The translations under genes and the position numbers were made by a program. Below, piece after piece: positions 8,569 to 17,107 of a DNA stretch of 64,000 nucleotides; within the stretch, counting starts at the first letter, position 1, and the number at the start of each line of letters is the position of its first letter. The notes below the pieces were generated by a model that saw nothing but the letters and a program-made list of their open reading frames with translations, did no database searches and was not told the DNA's origin. Origin of the DNA: CAWUKT01 sp964352215 (GTDB lineage Bacteria > Bacteroidota > Bacteroidia > J057 > JADKCL01); contig CAYGRE010000027.1 in assembly GCA_964352215.1 (NCBI GenBank), positions 1 to 64,000 of the forward strand. Reading direction: 5' to 3'.

Positions 8569-9508
8569 GCATCCCCTTGTAGGTATGGTAGCGTGAAGGA
8601 GGTACGATCCCTTCTTCTACCCCCTTTTTTACCGCACATCCCGGCTCTGAGACATGAATACAGTTGCTGAACTTGCATTCGTTCAGCAAGGGGACCATTT
8701 CGGGAAAATAATGGCTCAATACATCCTTTTCCAGATCGAATATGACCATTTCCTTGAATCCGGGGGAGTCGATGATCTCACCACCAAAGCTCAATGGGAA
8801 GAGTTCCGCAAAAACAGTCGTATGCTTTCCACGCCCTGAAAAGTCAGAAATATTGCCGGTCTTGAGGTTGAGCTCCGGCTCCGCCAGATTGATGGTGGTA
8901 GATTTTCCAGCACCGGAACGGCCCACGACAAAAGATGTCTTGTCTTTCAGTAGATCGATCACCCTATCCGCATATTTTGGGTTGTCAGCAGAGATAGAAA
9001 GAGTCTGGTAACCAATGCTTTCATATTTCTCCTTGATGTCCATCAACTTTCTCACCCCGTCCTCGTCCAGCAGATCTATCTTATTGAACAGGATTACGGC
9101 TGGGATATGAAAGGCTTCGCAGGTTACGAGGAGGCGGTCGATATAGCCCAGGGTCGTGACGGGCTGGTCCAGGGTAAACAACAAGATGGCCTGGTCAATA
9201 TTGGAACACAAAATGTGGGCGCGGCGGCTCAGGTTTACTGATTTCCTGAGCACATAATTGTGCCTTTCCTTAATCTCATGGATGAAGCCAACATCGTCTT
9301 CAATGGATATTTTTACCCAATCTCCTACTGCCACCGGATTGGTTGTCTTGATTCCCTTAATCCGAAACTTCCCCCTCAATTTACAATCCCAAACATCGCC
9401 ACTTTCCAGCCGGACCCGGTACCATGACCCGGTTGACCTGGTCACCCGGCCCCTGAACAGTTCACTGACTTCTTTTGGTTGTGTTTTTGTTTTCTTCTTG
9501 GCTGACAT
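8540..9508 (-). CDS. rsgA: ribosome small subunit-dependent GTPase A
   Basis: The 322-residue protein has the circularly permuted GTPase order of RsgA: an OB-fold (residues 10-75), then a G4 motif LFNKIDLLD, the P-loop VGRSGAGKST near 200, a G3-like DSPGF near 245, and a C-terminal zinc-binding region with CKFSNCIHVSEPGCAVK. RsgA uses GTP hydrolysis to check late maturation of the 30S subunit. The 3' end overlaps the convergent small lipoprotein gene. The M61 peptidase gene lies 11 bases upstream on the same strand, so the two are probably co-transcribed. Confidence 0.96.
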   Translation of the reverse strand: MSAKKKTKTQPKEVSELFRGRVTRSTGSWYRVRLESGDVWDCKLRGKFRIKGIKTTNPVAVGDWVKISIEDDVGFIHEIKERHNYVLRKSVNLSRRAHILCSNIDQAILLFTLDQPVTTLGYIDRLLVTCEAFHIPAVILFNKIDLLDEDGVRKLMDIKEKYESIGYQTLSISADNPKYADRVIDLLKDKTSFVVGRSGAGKSTTINLAEPELNLKTGNISDFSGRGKHTTVFAELFPLSFGGEIIDSPGFKEMVIFDLEKDVLSHYFPEMVPLLNECKFSNCIHVSEPGCAVKKGVEEGIVPPSRYHTYKGMLSEISDPGW

Positions 9509-9519
9509 TCAGAATGGGA

Positions 9520-11241
9520 TCAGTTCACCGTCATCCAGGCCTTGCGGTTTCGCAACTGGTCTGGGCTGGGGTTTTCTAAGGGCATGATCGTATAAATTGG
9601 GGTCGCATAATTGGGGTCTCTCTTAAGGATAAGCGTTTTTAGCTTGCTTTCGCGGAAGATGGTCAACTCCAGTTCGGTGTCTGCTGAAAAATAATCGAAC
9701 AGTGGGCTCAAATCTTTTCCTGTTGCCTTGATCCCTCCTACTGCGACCAACTCGTCGTCCATTCGCAATCCGATTTTTGCCGCAGGACTTCCCTCATAAA
9801 CTTGCTTGATCTTAAGAATCGGATCACCCGCATCGGTCAGAAAACCAAAGTCACGAACAAAGGAATTGGACATGCCATTTGGGAAAAGGCCGAGCCCTAA
9901 ATAATCCGCAGCATCGATTAGAAATGGTTCCAGTGGCACGGTGCCAGAGATCACTTGTTTGAAGTAGCGCCCCAGCGATGTTCCTGCATGCTTTTCTGCA
10001 ATTTCGCGGTAATCTTGCCTTCTGTATCCTTCGCCTGTTCTCCCAAACCGATCGTACATTTCCTTCATCACTGTATCGAGTGACCGGACATTGTCGGTGG
10101 TAGAGCGGACCAGAAAATCCAGAATGAAGGCCGCCAGGCAACCCTTGGTATAAAAAGATATTTTTCTGTTGGGAACCCCTGCTTTGTACCCATTGACCCA
10201 GGAATCAAAACTCGCTCCTTCCAGCGAAATATGGTCCCGTCCATGGTTGGCGTAGTGCCGCTTCAGGATCGAATTGTTAAAATTCTGAAGGTATTGTTCC
10301 AGTGACCAGACCCCGGACTTGAGCAACATCGCATCTCCATAGTAGGTTGTAACCCCTTCTGTCACATAATGCAGGGCCGAATAGTTGGGTCCTTCATAGT
10401 TGTAAGGTCGCATGTCCGCAGGTCGGATTGCCTTTACATTCCAGGTATGGAAAAGCTCATGGCAACTGACGCCCAGGAGTTCATTGTACAAATCGGGATG
10501 CATCACCCGGTGTCCTGGTCCCAACGCAATCACAGTAGAATTAAAATGTTCTACGCCATGGTAGGCAGGGAAGCTATGAATCAGAAATAAGTAGTGGTAT
10601 TCGTCGACAGGAAAGCCTCCGAACAGCTTGACCTGGGCTTCTCCGAATTTTTTGAAGTGGTTCTCCAGGACGGTTCGATCGGGCCTGATTTCCCCATAAA
10701 ACCAGAGGTGATGAGTCGTGCCAGCCACATCAAAGCTCTGGTGCTTGAGGTCCGGACTTGCGAGGAGCGGGGCATCTACCAGCTGGTGAAAGTCTTCTGC
10801 CTTTAGGGTATTCCCTTCTCTTGGTAGCCCGCAAGCTATCTGAAAACTTTTGGGCAGGTCCAGGTGGAGGAGACAAGGTTCATCGATCCGATCTGCTTGG
10901 AACATGAAAAGGTTTACCCCATTGATGTAGAGCAGTTCTTCATTGATTGCTGATCCTCCGGCATCGGTGGCAACGCCATAATAGGAATACTGAAAAAGGA
11001 AATCCTCCTTGCTTGGCTCCACACTCCATTTGTGGCTTGTCTTCTTGACCACTTTCAGGATGCCCCCGGACTGGGTTCTGGCTCTGACATCAATGATGTT
11101 TTCGATGTACACGCCCTTTTCATACCGTCCGGGACGCCAGTAAGGAAGGGTTAGCTCGGTGGCCTGCTCGGAGGCCTTGACAGGAATCTCGATTGAGATG
11201 TGGTTCTGAGCTGCTTTTGAACACGATACAAAATATTCCAT
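9520..11241 (-). CDS. M61 family (glycyl aminopeptidase-like) metallopeptidase with PDZ domain
   Basis: This 573-residue protein has an M61 N-terminal beta domain with the conserved LPYWRPGRYE near 32. The zinc motif HELFHTWN has ligands His261 and His265 and catalytic Glu262, and the third ligand is probably Glu295 in TEGVTTYYGD. A PDZ domain lies at about residues 465-545 (LKIKQVYEGSPAAKIGLRMDDELVAVGG). M61 enzymes remove N-terminal glycine or alanine from peptides. No signal peptide is visible, so it appears cytosolic. It sits between aroE and rsgA on the same strand with short gaps, and may be part of one long transcript. Confidence 0.92.
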   Translation of the reverse strand: MEYFVSCSKAAQNHISIEIPVKASEQATELTLPYWRPGRYEKGVYIENIIDVRARTQSGGILKVVKKTSHKWSVEPSKEDFLFQYSYYGVATDAGGSAINEELLYINGVNLFMFQADRIDEPCLLHLDLPKSFQIACGLPREGNTLKAEDFHQLVDAPLLASPDLKHQSFDVAGTTHHLWFYGEIRPDRTVLENHFKKFGEAQVKLFGGFPVDEYHYLFLIHSFPAYHGVEHFNSTVIALGPGHRVMHPDLYNELLGVSCHELFHTWNVKAIRPADMRPYNYEGPNYSALHYVTEGVTTYYGDAMLLKSGVWSLEQYLQNFNNSILKRHYANHGRDHISLEGASFDSWVNGYKAGVPNRKISFYTKGCLAAFILDFLVRSTTDNVRSLDTVMKEMYDRFGRTGEGYRRQDYREIAEKHAGTSLGRYFKQVISGTVPLEPFLIDAADYLGLGLFPNGMSNSFVRDFGFLTDAGDPILKIKQVYEGSPAAKIGLRMDDELVAVGGIKATGKDLSPLFDYFSADTELELTIFRESKLKTLILKRDPNYATPIYTIMPLENPSPDQLRNRKAWMTVN

Positions 11242-11262
11242 ACTGGTCTTTAAAGGAGTCTT

Positions 11263-12006
11263 TTATTCCATCCAGATACTCCAACTGGCCTCTGCCTGCT
11301 TGATGAGCATTTCCATCCCATTCTTGGTACGGCAGTGCTGCAAGCTTCCCTTTTGGAGAAATCCTGTTTCATCTGGGTTGTAGATAAGGTCGTAAAGATA
11401 ATTGGCCGATCCCAAGGTTTCATAGGGAAGTGTAGGAAAATTCCCCTGCTCCGGGTACATACCTACAGGGGTGGCATTGACAATCAGTGCATAGTCCTGA
11501 AGTCCTGACTTATAAAGTTCCGGATAGCTGATATGGTCCTGGTGACTGGGTGAGCGAGAGGCCAAACGCACTTCTTCAAATTGAAAAAAGTGCTCCAGAA
11601 CATATACGACTGCCTTGGATGCCCCGCCCGTTCCGAGTATAAGTGCTTTGCCGCCTGGATCCTCATTGTAAAACCCAATGAGTGTATCTCTGAATCCTAC
11701 CACATCGGTATTGTACCCGGTCATGGTTCCATTCTTCACGTGGACCGTATTGACCGCACCAATTTTTTCAGCAACCGGACTCAGGTCATCTAAGTACCGA
11801 ATGACATCCGATTTGAAGGGGATGGTCACGTTGAAACCACGTAGGTTATCGTGTACCTTGACCAAGTCCTTGACCGCAGATGCATGCCCCAATTCAAAGT
11901 TCTGGTAAGAATAAGGCAGCTTCTCTTCCTGAAATTTATTGGTGAAGTACGATTTGGAAAAACTGTGGCTCAATTTCTTGCCGATCAGTCCAAATTCGAG
12001 GCTCAT
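11263..12006 (-). CDS. aroE: shikimate dehydrogenase
   Basis: This 247-residue protein catalyses NADPH-dependent reduction of 3-dehydroshikimate in aromatic amino acid synthesis. Shikimate-binding residues are in SHSFSKSYF near 14, the catalytic lysine is in NVTIPFK near 63, the catalytic aspartate is in NTDVVGF near 99, and the nucleotide loop is GTGGASKAV near 124. At 247 residues it is a compact member of the family. Its start overlaps the stop of the upstream nnr gene by four bases (ATGA), so the two are translationally coupled. Confidence 0.95.
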   Translation of the reverse strand: MSLEFGLIGKKLSHSFSKSYFTNKFQEEKLPYSYQNFELGHASAVKDLVKVHDNLRGFNVTIPFKSDVIRYLDDLSPVAEKIGAVNTVHVKNGTMTGYNTDVVGFRDTLIGFYNEDPGGKALILGTGGASKAVVYVLEHFFQFEEVRLASRSPSHQDHISYPELYKSGLQDYALIVNATPVGMYPEQGNFPTLPYETLGSANYLYDLIYNPDETGFLQKGSLQHCRTKNGMEMLIKQAEASWSIWME

Positions 12007-13538
12007 ATCGTTTGTATTTGAGGTTCTTGATATTCTAATAGGGTAACCATAGCAGGACCCAACTGTTCCATGATACGACTTGCAGTGAGGCCCGCCTCTC
12101 CGTATTGTTTTGCCGCAAGATCACCCGCCAGGCCATGGACATAGACGCCTACGATTGCTGCATCTCTTGAATTGTATCCCTGGGCCAATAGTCCTGTGAT
12201 CACTCCCGTGAGCACATCACCGGACCCACCGGTTCCCATACCGGAATTCCCGGTCGGGTTTACCCAGGTATGACCCGGTTGGGCAATGATGGTGCCTGGC
12301 CCTTTCAGCACGATTATCAGATCGTATGCTTCTGCCAAAGCTTCTGCCTGCTCCAGCCGTTTTTCTGTTTTCGTTTCGTCCTTGATCAGACGCCGGAGTT
12401 CTCCTGGGTGGGGAGTGAGAATGCTTTTCTTTGGGATCAGATCCCAACATTGAGCCTCCGCAATGAGGTTGAGTGCATCGGCATCGAGCACAACCGGGCG
12501 ATTACAACGCTTCAGAAAGGCAAGGAAAAATTCCATGACCTCTGGATGGGTTGACCATCCTGGCCCCAGACCGACCGCCTTCCCTTCACTCCATGTCCAT
12601 ACAGCATCCAGATGAGCGATGCTGCTGTGGTCTCCATCTACGGACCTGAATATCACTTCTGGTCCAATACCATAGACCGCACTTCGGCTGGTTTCCGGTG
12701 CCACCACGGTGCTGAGTCCGGCTCCGATATGGAGCGCTGCGTGACCACTCAAGGCAATTGCTCCCGCGTATTGCCTACTCCCTCCTATCAGCACTGCATG
12801 ACCAAAAGTCCCTTTGTGCCCCTCTACCGGTCTGTCTGTTATCCTGTCACGAACCGTTTCTCCCTCCAACCACTCTCTGGTAAAACCGGTATTTCTAAAT
12901 GCCCTGGGCCATATTCCAATGTCGGCTACGATAACCTCCCCACAATAGCCGGCTGCCGGGTGAACGGCATGACAAACCTTAGGATATTGAAAGGTGATGG
13001 TGCATTCAGCTTGGATCGGCAAATTCTCCACGAATCCCGTATCTGAACTCAATCCACTGGGAAGGTCTATCGCAACGGTCGGCAAGTGATAGAGGCGGCT
13101 TTTCTCAAGTATCTTTTTGACCGGACCGCGAACCGGACCTTTGATTCCAGTGCCAAGCAAGGCATCGATTACTAAATGAGTATCAATTAAAATACGGTCG
13201 AGGTCATCCTCCGCATTGTAAATGGTGATGCCTGTACCCTTCAAGGCTTTCAGGTTGATTGCTGCGTCTCCTTTGTAATACTCTTGGGGGTGAGACAAAA
13301 CTATGGTGACGTACTTATCCTCGACCCGGCTCAAATACCTTGCCACCACAAACCCATCTCCTCCATTGTTGCCCGGGCCAGCCAATACGGTAAAATCTGA
13401 GTAGTCAGGATACTTCCTTAGGATTGTCTCTGCGGTCTTTCGACCAGCTTCTTCCATCAACAATATCCCGGGAAAATCTAACTTTTCGATCATGTACTGA
13501 TCGGCCTTGCGAATCTGTTCTGCATTTGCCAGATACAT
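12003..13538 (-). CDS. nnr: bifunctional NAD(P)H-hydrate epimerase / dehydratase
   Basis: The 511-residue fusion repairs hydrated NAD(P)H. The N-terminal YjeF_N epimerase domain (1 to about 215) shows AGPGNNGGDGFVVARYL, and the C-terminal dehydratase domain of ribokinase fold (about 225-505) shows LDADALNLIAE, LTPHPGELRRL and NSGMGTGGSGDVLTG. I chose ATG 13538 (MYLANAEQIRKAD): it starts exactly where the epimerase domain begins and leaves a four-base gap after the upstream stop, whereas the longer frame would overlap that gene. It is the middle gene of a GGGP synthase-nnr-aroE operon. Confidence 0.94.
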   Translation of the reverse strand: MYLANAEQIRKADQYMIEKLDFPGILLMEEAGRKTAETILRKYPDYSDFTVLAGPGNNGGDGFVVARYLSRVEDKYVTIVLSHPQEYYKGDAAINLKALKGTGITIYNAEDDLDRILIDTHLVIDALLGTGIKGPVRGPVKKILEKSRLYHLPTVAIDLPSGLSSDTGFVENLPIQAECTITFQYPKVCHAVHPAAGYCGEVIVADIGIWPRAFRNTGFTREWLEGETVRDRITDRPVEGHKGTFGHAVLIGGSRQYAGAIALSGHAALHIGAGLSTVVAPETSRSAVYGIGPEVIFRSVDGDHSSIAHLDAVWTWSEGKAVGLGPGWSTHPEVMEFFLAFLKRCNRPVVLDADALNLIAEAQCWDLIPKKSILTPHPGELRRLIKDETKTEKRLEQAEALAEAYDLIIVLKGPGTIIAQPGHTWVNPTGNSGMGTGGSGDVLTGVITGLLAQGYNSRDAAIVGVYVHGLAGDLAAKQYGEAGLTASRIMEQLGPAMVTLLEYQEPQIQTI

Positions 13539-13542
13539 ATAC

Positions 13543-14286
13543 TTAAAATGCTGCGATGAGTTCTGGTATATCCTCAATCAGGGGACTGTTGCGGTCCTTT
13601 TCAAATGCATTGCCAATCACAATCAGGTCCGCACCCGCCTTGAGGACGGCTTCGGCCTGCTGGGTGCTTCGAATCCCCCCTCCGACAATCAATGGGACAT
13701 CAATGCTTCCGGCCACAGCTGAAATCATCTCGGTGGGAATGGTGGTTTGAGCTCCACTCCCGGCATCCATGTACATGGTTCTCAGGCCCAGCAATTCACC
13801 GGCCATGGCGGTGCAAACGGCAATGTCTGACTTGTCCCTGGGGATGGGTAGGGTATTACTCATATAATTAACGGATGTACTTCGTCCGGAGTCGACAAGA
13901 ATGTACCCGGTTGGCAAAACCTCCAGATTGGACTGCTTTAACCGGGGAGCTGCAATCACGTGTTGTCCGATCAGCATTTCCGGGTTTCGACCCGAGATCA
14001 AAGACAAGAATAGGATTCCATCTGCTTCAGGGCAGATCTGATATGCATTACCGGGGAAAAGGACGATGGGGGCCTGGACATGCCGTTTGAGGGTCGTGAC
14101 CAATTGAGGCATCTGATCATTCATCAACAGGCTTCCTCCTACAAAGACGAAATCAATTCCAGTACCATTGAGACGGACAGCCAGGGATTCAAAATCATCC
14201 ACTGGAACCTTATCCGGATCAATGAGAATTGCAATCCCCTTTTTCCCCTGCGACTTCAGCGCCTGGATTTGTGAAAGAATACCCAT
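13543..14286 (-). CDS. geranylgeranylglyceryl phosphate synthase family protein
   Basis: This 247-residue TIM-barrel protein matches the GGGP/HepGP synthase family: ILIDPDK at 21-27, FVFVGGSLL near 47, LVDSGRSTSVNYM near 152, YMDAGSGA near 193 and LIVGGGIRS near 216, the phosphate-binding loops. The family joins a polyprenyl diphosphate to glycerol-1-phosphate, the first ether bond of archaeal lipids. Bacteroidota homologues of the archaeal-like branch exist, and active enzymes are known, but their physiological product is unclear. It is the first gene of an operon with nnr and aroE. A polyprenyl diphosphate synthase at 29.9 kb could supply substrate. Confidence 0.92.
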   Translation of the reverse strand: MGILSQIQALKSQGKKGIAILIDPDKVPVDDFESLAVRLNGTGIDFVFVGGSLLMNDQMPQLVTTLKRHVQAPIVLFPGNAYQICPEADGILFLSLISGRNPEMLIGQHVIAAPRLKQSNLEVLPTGYILVDSGRSTSVNYMSNTLPIPRDKSDIAVCTAMAGELLGLRTMYMDAGSGAQTTIPTEMISAVAGSIDVPLIVGGGIRSTQQAEAVLKAGADLIVIGNAFEKDRNSPLIEDIPELIAAF

Positions 14287-14371
14287 ACTTTAGTAAAGGT
14301 AGCAATTCAGTCGCTCAATTCAACTGCCAATATTTTTTCTTAATTTTCTGCCATGAGTCAACTAGAAGGCA

Positions 14372-14863
14372 ATGGCTGTCGATTATACATATAAGGAATT
14401 CAACCGGGACCGGAATCCTCTCCTTCCTTTGGCGGCAACAGAGTATGTAATGATGCGCCGGGACCTGAACAATTTCATGAACGACATGCTCCGGAAATTG
14501 TATAAAGACAAAGATATTCTGGGTGTGGAGCTACAAATGAAACGAAGCCGGATTTTTCTGTTTGGATTGGTGAGTATTGCAGCGGCCGCGGGAGCAATTC
14601 TCTTTGAGCACCCTGGCTGGATCGCTTCGAGCGCTATACTTGGGGTTATTATGTTTGTTGCGGTCTTAGCTGTACCTATCACCCATCTCCAGGACAAAGC
14701 AGTTGAAAAACGAGATCGTAAAAGAAAAATAGATTCGATCAAGAGTTACTATCTGTTTCATTACTCCTTGATGCGCAATTCATCAACCTACAATGAATAC
14801 CTGTCTGACCTTCCGGTAGCCGACCTCAATATATTTCAATCCTACCTTCAGAAGTACAAATAA
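14372..14863 (+). CDS. hypothetical protein with two membrane helices
   Basis: This 163-residue protein of unknown family has a charged N-terminal helix (about 1-58), two adjacent membrane segments (about 62-80 and 85-105), then a basic cytoplasmic tail rich in Lys and Tyr. It starts 85 bases after a divergent gene and converges on rho. The clean hydrophobic hairpin and a plausible ATG make it a real gene, but nothing in the sequence tells its function. Confidence 0.7.
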   Translation: MAVDYTYKEFNRDRNPLLPLAATEYVMMRRDLNNFMNDMLRKLYKDKDILGVELQMKRSRIFLFGLVSIAAAAGAILFEHPGWIASSAILGVIMFVAVLAVPITHLQDKAVEKRDRKRKIDSIKSYYLFHYSLMRNSSTYNEYLSDLPVADLNIFQSYLQKYK

Positions 14864-14896
14864 AGCCTCTTCCCAGGAAGTTAGGTGAAATGAAAA

Positions 14897-14928
14897 ACGG
14901 GAGACAACCCAAGCAGGCTCTCTCCCGT
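14897..14928 (-). terminator. rho gene terminator
   Basis: An 8-bp perfect stem (ACGGGAGA, 14897-14904, paired with 14921-14928) with a 16-base loop lies 22 bases past the rho stop codon. On the minus strand it is followed directly by TTTTTC. The T tract fixes the orientation, although the hairpin may also slow transcription arriving from the + strand gene. Confidence 0.7.
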
Positions 14929-14949
14929 CAGATTTATGATCAATCCAGA

Positions 14950-16836
14950 CTATCCATTCATGGACATCAGGAACTCTGCATTGTCTTTGGTTCCCCGCAT
15001 ACGCTCCTTTAGAAATTCCACAGCTTCAATGGGGTTCATATCTGCCATGAATTTCCGCAATACCCAGATTCTGTGCAGGTCTTTTGCATCGATCAGCAGG
15101 TCTTCACGACGGGTTCCAGAAGATTGGACATCGATGGAGGGATAGATACGACGGTTAGAAATCCGGCGGTCAAGCTGGAGCTCCATATTACCCGTACCCT
15201 TAAATTCTTCAAAGATGACTTCGTCCATTTTGGAACCAGTGTCGATCAGCGCCGTAGCGCAGATGGTCAGCGATCCACCATGCTCGATGTTCCGGGCTGC
15301 TCCAAAGAACCTCTTGGGTTTGTGCAGGGCATTGGCATCGACACCACCGGAAAGGATTTTTCCGGAAGCTGGCATGACTGTGTTGTGAGCCCTCGCAAGG
15401 CGGGTGATGGAGTCGAGCAGTATTACTACGTCGTGTCCACATTCCACCATTCTCTTGGCTTTAGCCAGGGCAATTGTCGCAACCTGTACATGGCGCTCTG
15501 CTGGCTCGTCAAAGGTGGAAGCAATTACTTCTGCCTTTACATTTCGTGCCATATCCGTTACTTCCTCGGGACGTTCATCGATCAGAAGGATCAACAAATA
15601 TGCCTCGGGGTGGTTGGCCGCGATGGCATTGGCAATCTTCTGAAGAAGCACTGTTTTACCTGTCTTGGGTTGGGCTACGATCAAACCACGCTGGCCTTTC
15701 CCGATTGGTGCAAACATGTCCAATATTCTGAGAGAGTTATCTGAACGTTCCTCTCCTACGCGTTCGAGAGAGAATTTTTCCTCCGGGAAAATGGGGACCA
15801 AGTGGTCAAAAGGAACCCGGTCACGAACTTCTTGTGGTGTTCTTCCGTTCAGGGTTTCGACCTTCAGGAGGGCAAAATAACGTTCTCCCTCTTTGGGAGG
15901 ACGAATCTGACCAAATACAGTATCACCGGTCTTAAGACCAAAAAGCTTGATCTGAGAAGGTGAAACATATATATCATCTGGAGATGGAAGGTAATTATAT
16001 TCCGGGGAGCGCAAGAACCCATATCCTTCGGAAATAACTTCCAGCACACCGTGGTTACTGATGATCCCATCGAAATTGTAATTCTTGGGATCCATCCGTG
16101 GATCATAATTCGACTCGTGGTTTTTGGAATCCCGTCTTCCTTTTTCTGGTTTTTCGCGGTAGTGAGATTCTTGTTGTTGATTGTCTCCGGGTTGAGATTT
16201 TACCTCAAAACGAACTGGGGGCGCGTTGAATGGCTGTGGTTCCTTTGGTTGAGAGGGCCGTTCGCGCCCAGCATCTTTAGGAGTACGTGAACTGCGTTCA
16301 CGGTCTTGGCCACGGTCGCGAAATTCTCCTCTGTCACGCTCTCGTCCTCCTCCATCACGGTCACGACCTTTGCGGTCAAACCCACCCCTCTTTTCGGTAG
16401 GTCCACCACCTTCGCCCGCCAAACGAGGACGGCGGGGACGGCGGCCGCGCAAACCAAGCCGCTCACTCTCCTCCTGGTACTCTTGACTTTCTTCAGAATC
16501 GTAATCCTCTTCATCAGAAGACTCTTCTTCTTTTTGCTCCTCAGCTACTTCCTTTTTCTTTGGGGAAATCTTTTCCCTCTTTTTTGAAACTATCTTTTCC
16601 TCAGCGGGAGCCTCTTTCTGCTCCTCCTCTTCAGACTCCTTCTTTGGAGCACCCTTTCGGCTCTTAAATTGATCGAGGTCAGGAAGCTTCTCAGGGTCCA
16701 AAGTAGTTTGTTGTTCCAGAATCTTAAATATCAAATCCTGTTTTTTCAAACTCCGATAGTCCTTAACGCTCATCTGCTTAGCAATCTCCTTCAACTCAGT
16801 TAGCAGAAGTGCATTCAATTTAATTATATCGTACAT
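14950..16836 (-). CDS. rho: transcription termination factor Rho with long disordered N-terminal insert
   Basis: At 628 residues this is about 200 longer than E. coli Rho. The N-terminal Rho_N helix domain (1 to about 45) is followed by a low-complexity region (about 55-255), first Lys/Glu-rich and then Arg/Gly/Asp-rich with RGRRPRRPR, probably an extra RNA-contacting arm. The cold-shock RNA-binding domain (about 260-335, EGYGFLRSPEYNYLPSPDD) and the hexameric ATPase (Walker A QPKTGKTVLLQ near 390, Walker B VVILLDSITRLARAHN) come next. Large inserts of this type are common in Bacteroidota Rho. The gene stands alone, with its own terminator and a 271-base upstream gap. Confidence 0.96.
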   Translation of the reverse strand: MYDIIKLNALLLTELKEIAKQMSVKDYRSLKKQDLIFKILEQQTTLDPEKLPDLDQFKSRKGAPKKESEEEEQKEAPAEEKIVSKKREKISPKKKEVAEEQKEEESSDEEDYDSEESQEYQEESERLGLRGRRPRRPRLAGEGGGPTEKRGGFDRKGRDRDGGGRERDRGEFRDRGQDRERSSRTPKDAGRERPSQPKEPQPFNAPPVRFEVKSQPGDNQQQESHYREKPEKGRRDSKNHESNYDPRMDPKNYNFDGIISNHGVLEVISEGYGFLRSPEYNYLPSPDDIYVSPSQIKLFGLKTGDTVFGQIRPPKEGERYFALLKVETLNGRTPQEVRDRVPFDHLVPIFPEEKFSLERVGEERSDNSLRILDMFAPIGKGQRGLIVAQPKTGKTVLLQKIANAIAANHPEAYLLILLIDERPEEVTDMARNVKAEVIASTFDEPAERHVQVATIALAKAKRMVECGHDVVILLDSITRLARAHNTVMPASGKILSGGVDANALHKPKRFFGAARNIEHGGSLTICATALIDTGSKMDEVIFEEFKGTGNMELQLDRRISNRRIYPSIDVQSSGTRREDLLIDAKDLHRIWVLRKFMADMNPIEAVEFLKERMRGTKDNAEFLMSMNG

Positions 16837-17055
16837 ACTTGGGAGAGAATTTTAGCCAATTTCCGAATGTTCAAATGAGAAAAGTTCCTTTATGACAACC
16901 CGACTTTTTTTACAACCCGCCTGGATAACTATTGGAACTCAATGCGAGGTATGTTTCATCTAATTGGACAAAGTACGACAATGCCCCGAAATAAAACAAG
17001 ACTTCAAAAAGGATAATTGGGTGAATTAATAGTTATGTTTTATGTTATATCAAAA

Positions 17056-17079
17056 AGACCGGCACGAAAGAACCGGTCT
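17056..17079 (-). terminator. terminator of the C-terminal processing peptidase gene
   Basis: A 7-bp stem, AGACCGG (17056-17062) with CCGGTCT (17073-17079), and a 10-base loop lie 29 bases past the stop codon. They are followed on the minus strand by TTTTG. Confidence 0.65.
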
Positions 17080-17107
17080 CTTGGGCCTATTTTGACACCC
17101 TTTTGAA

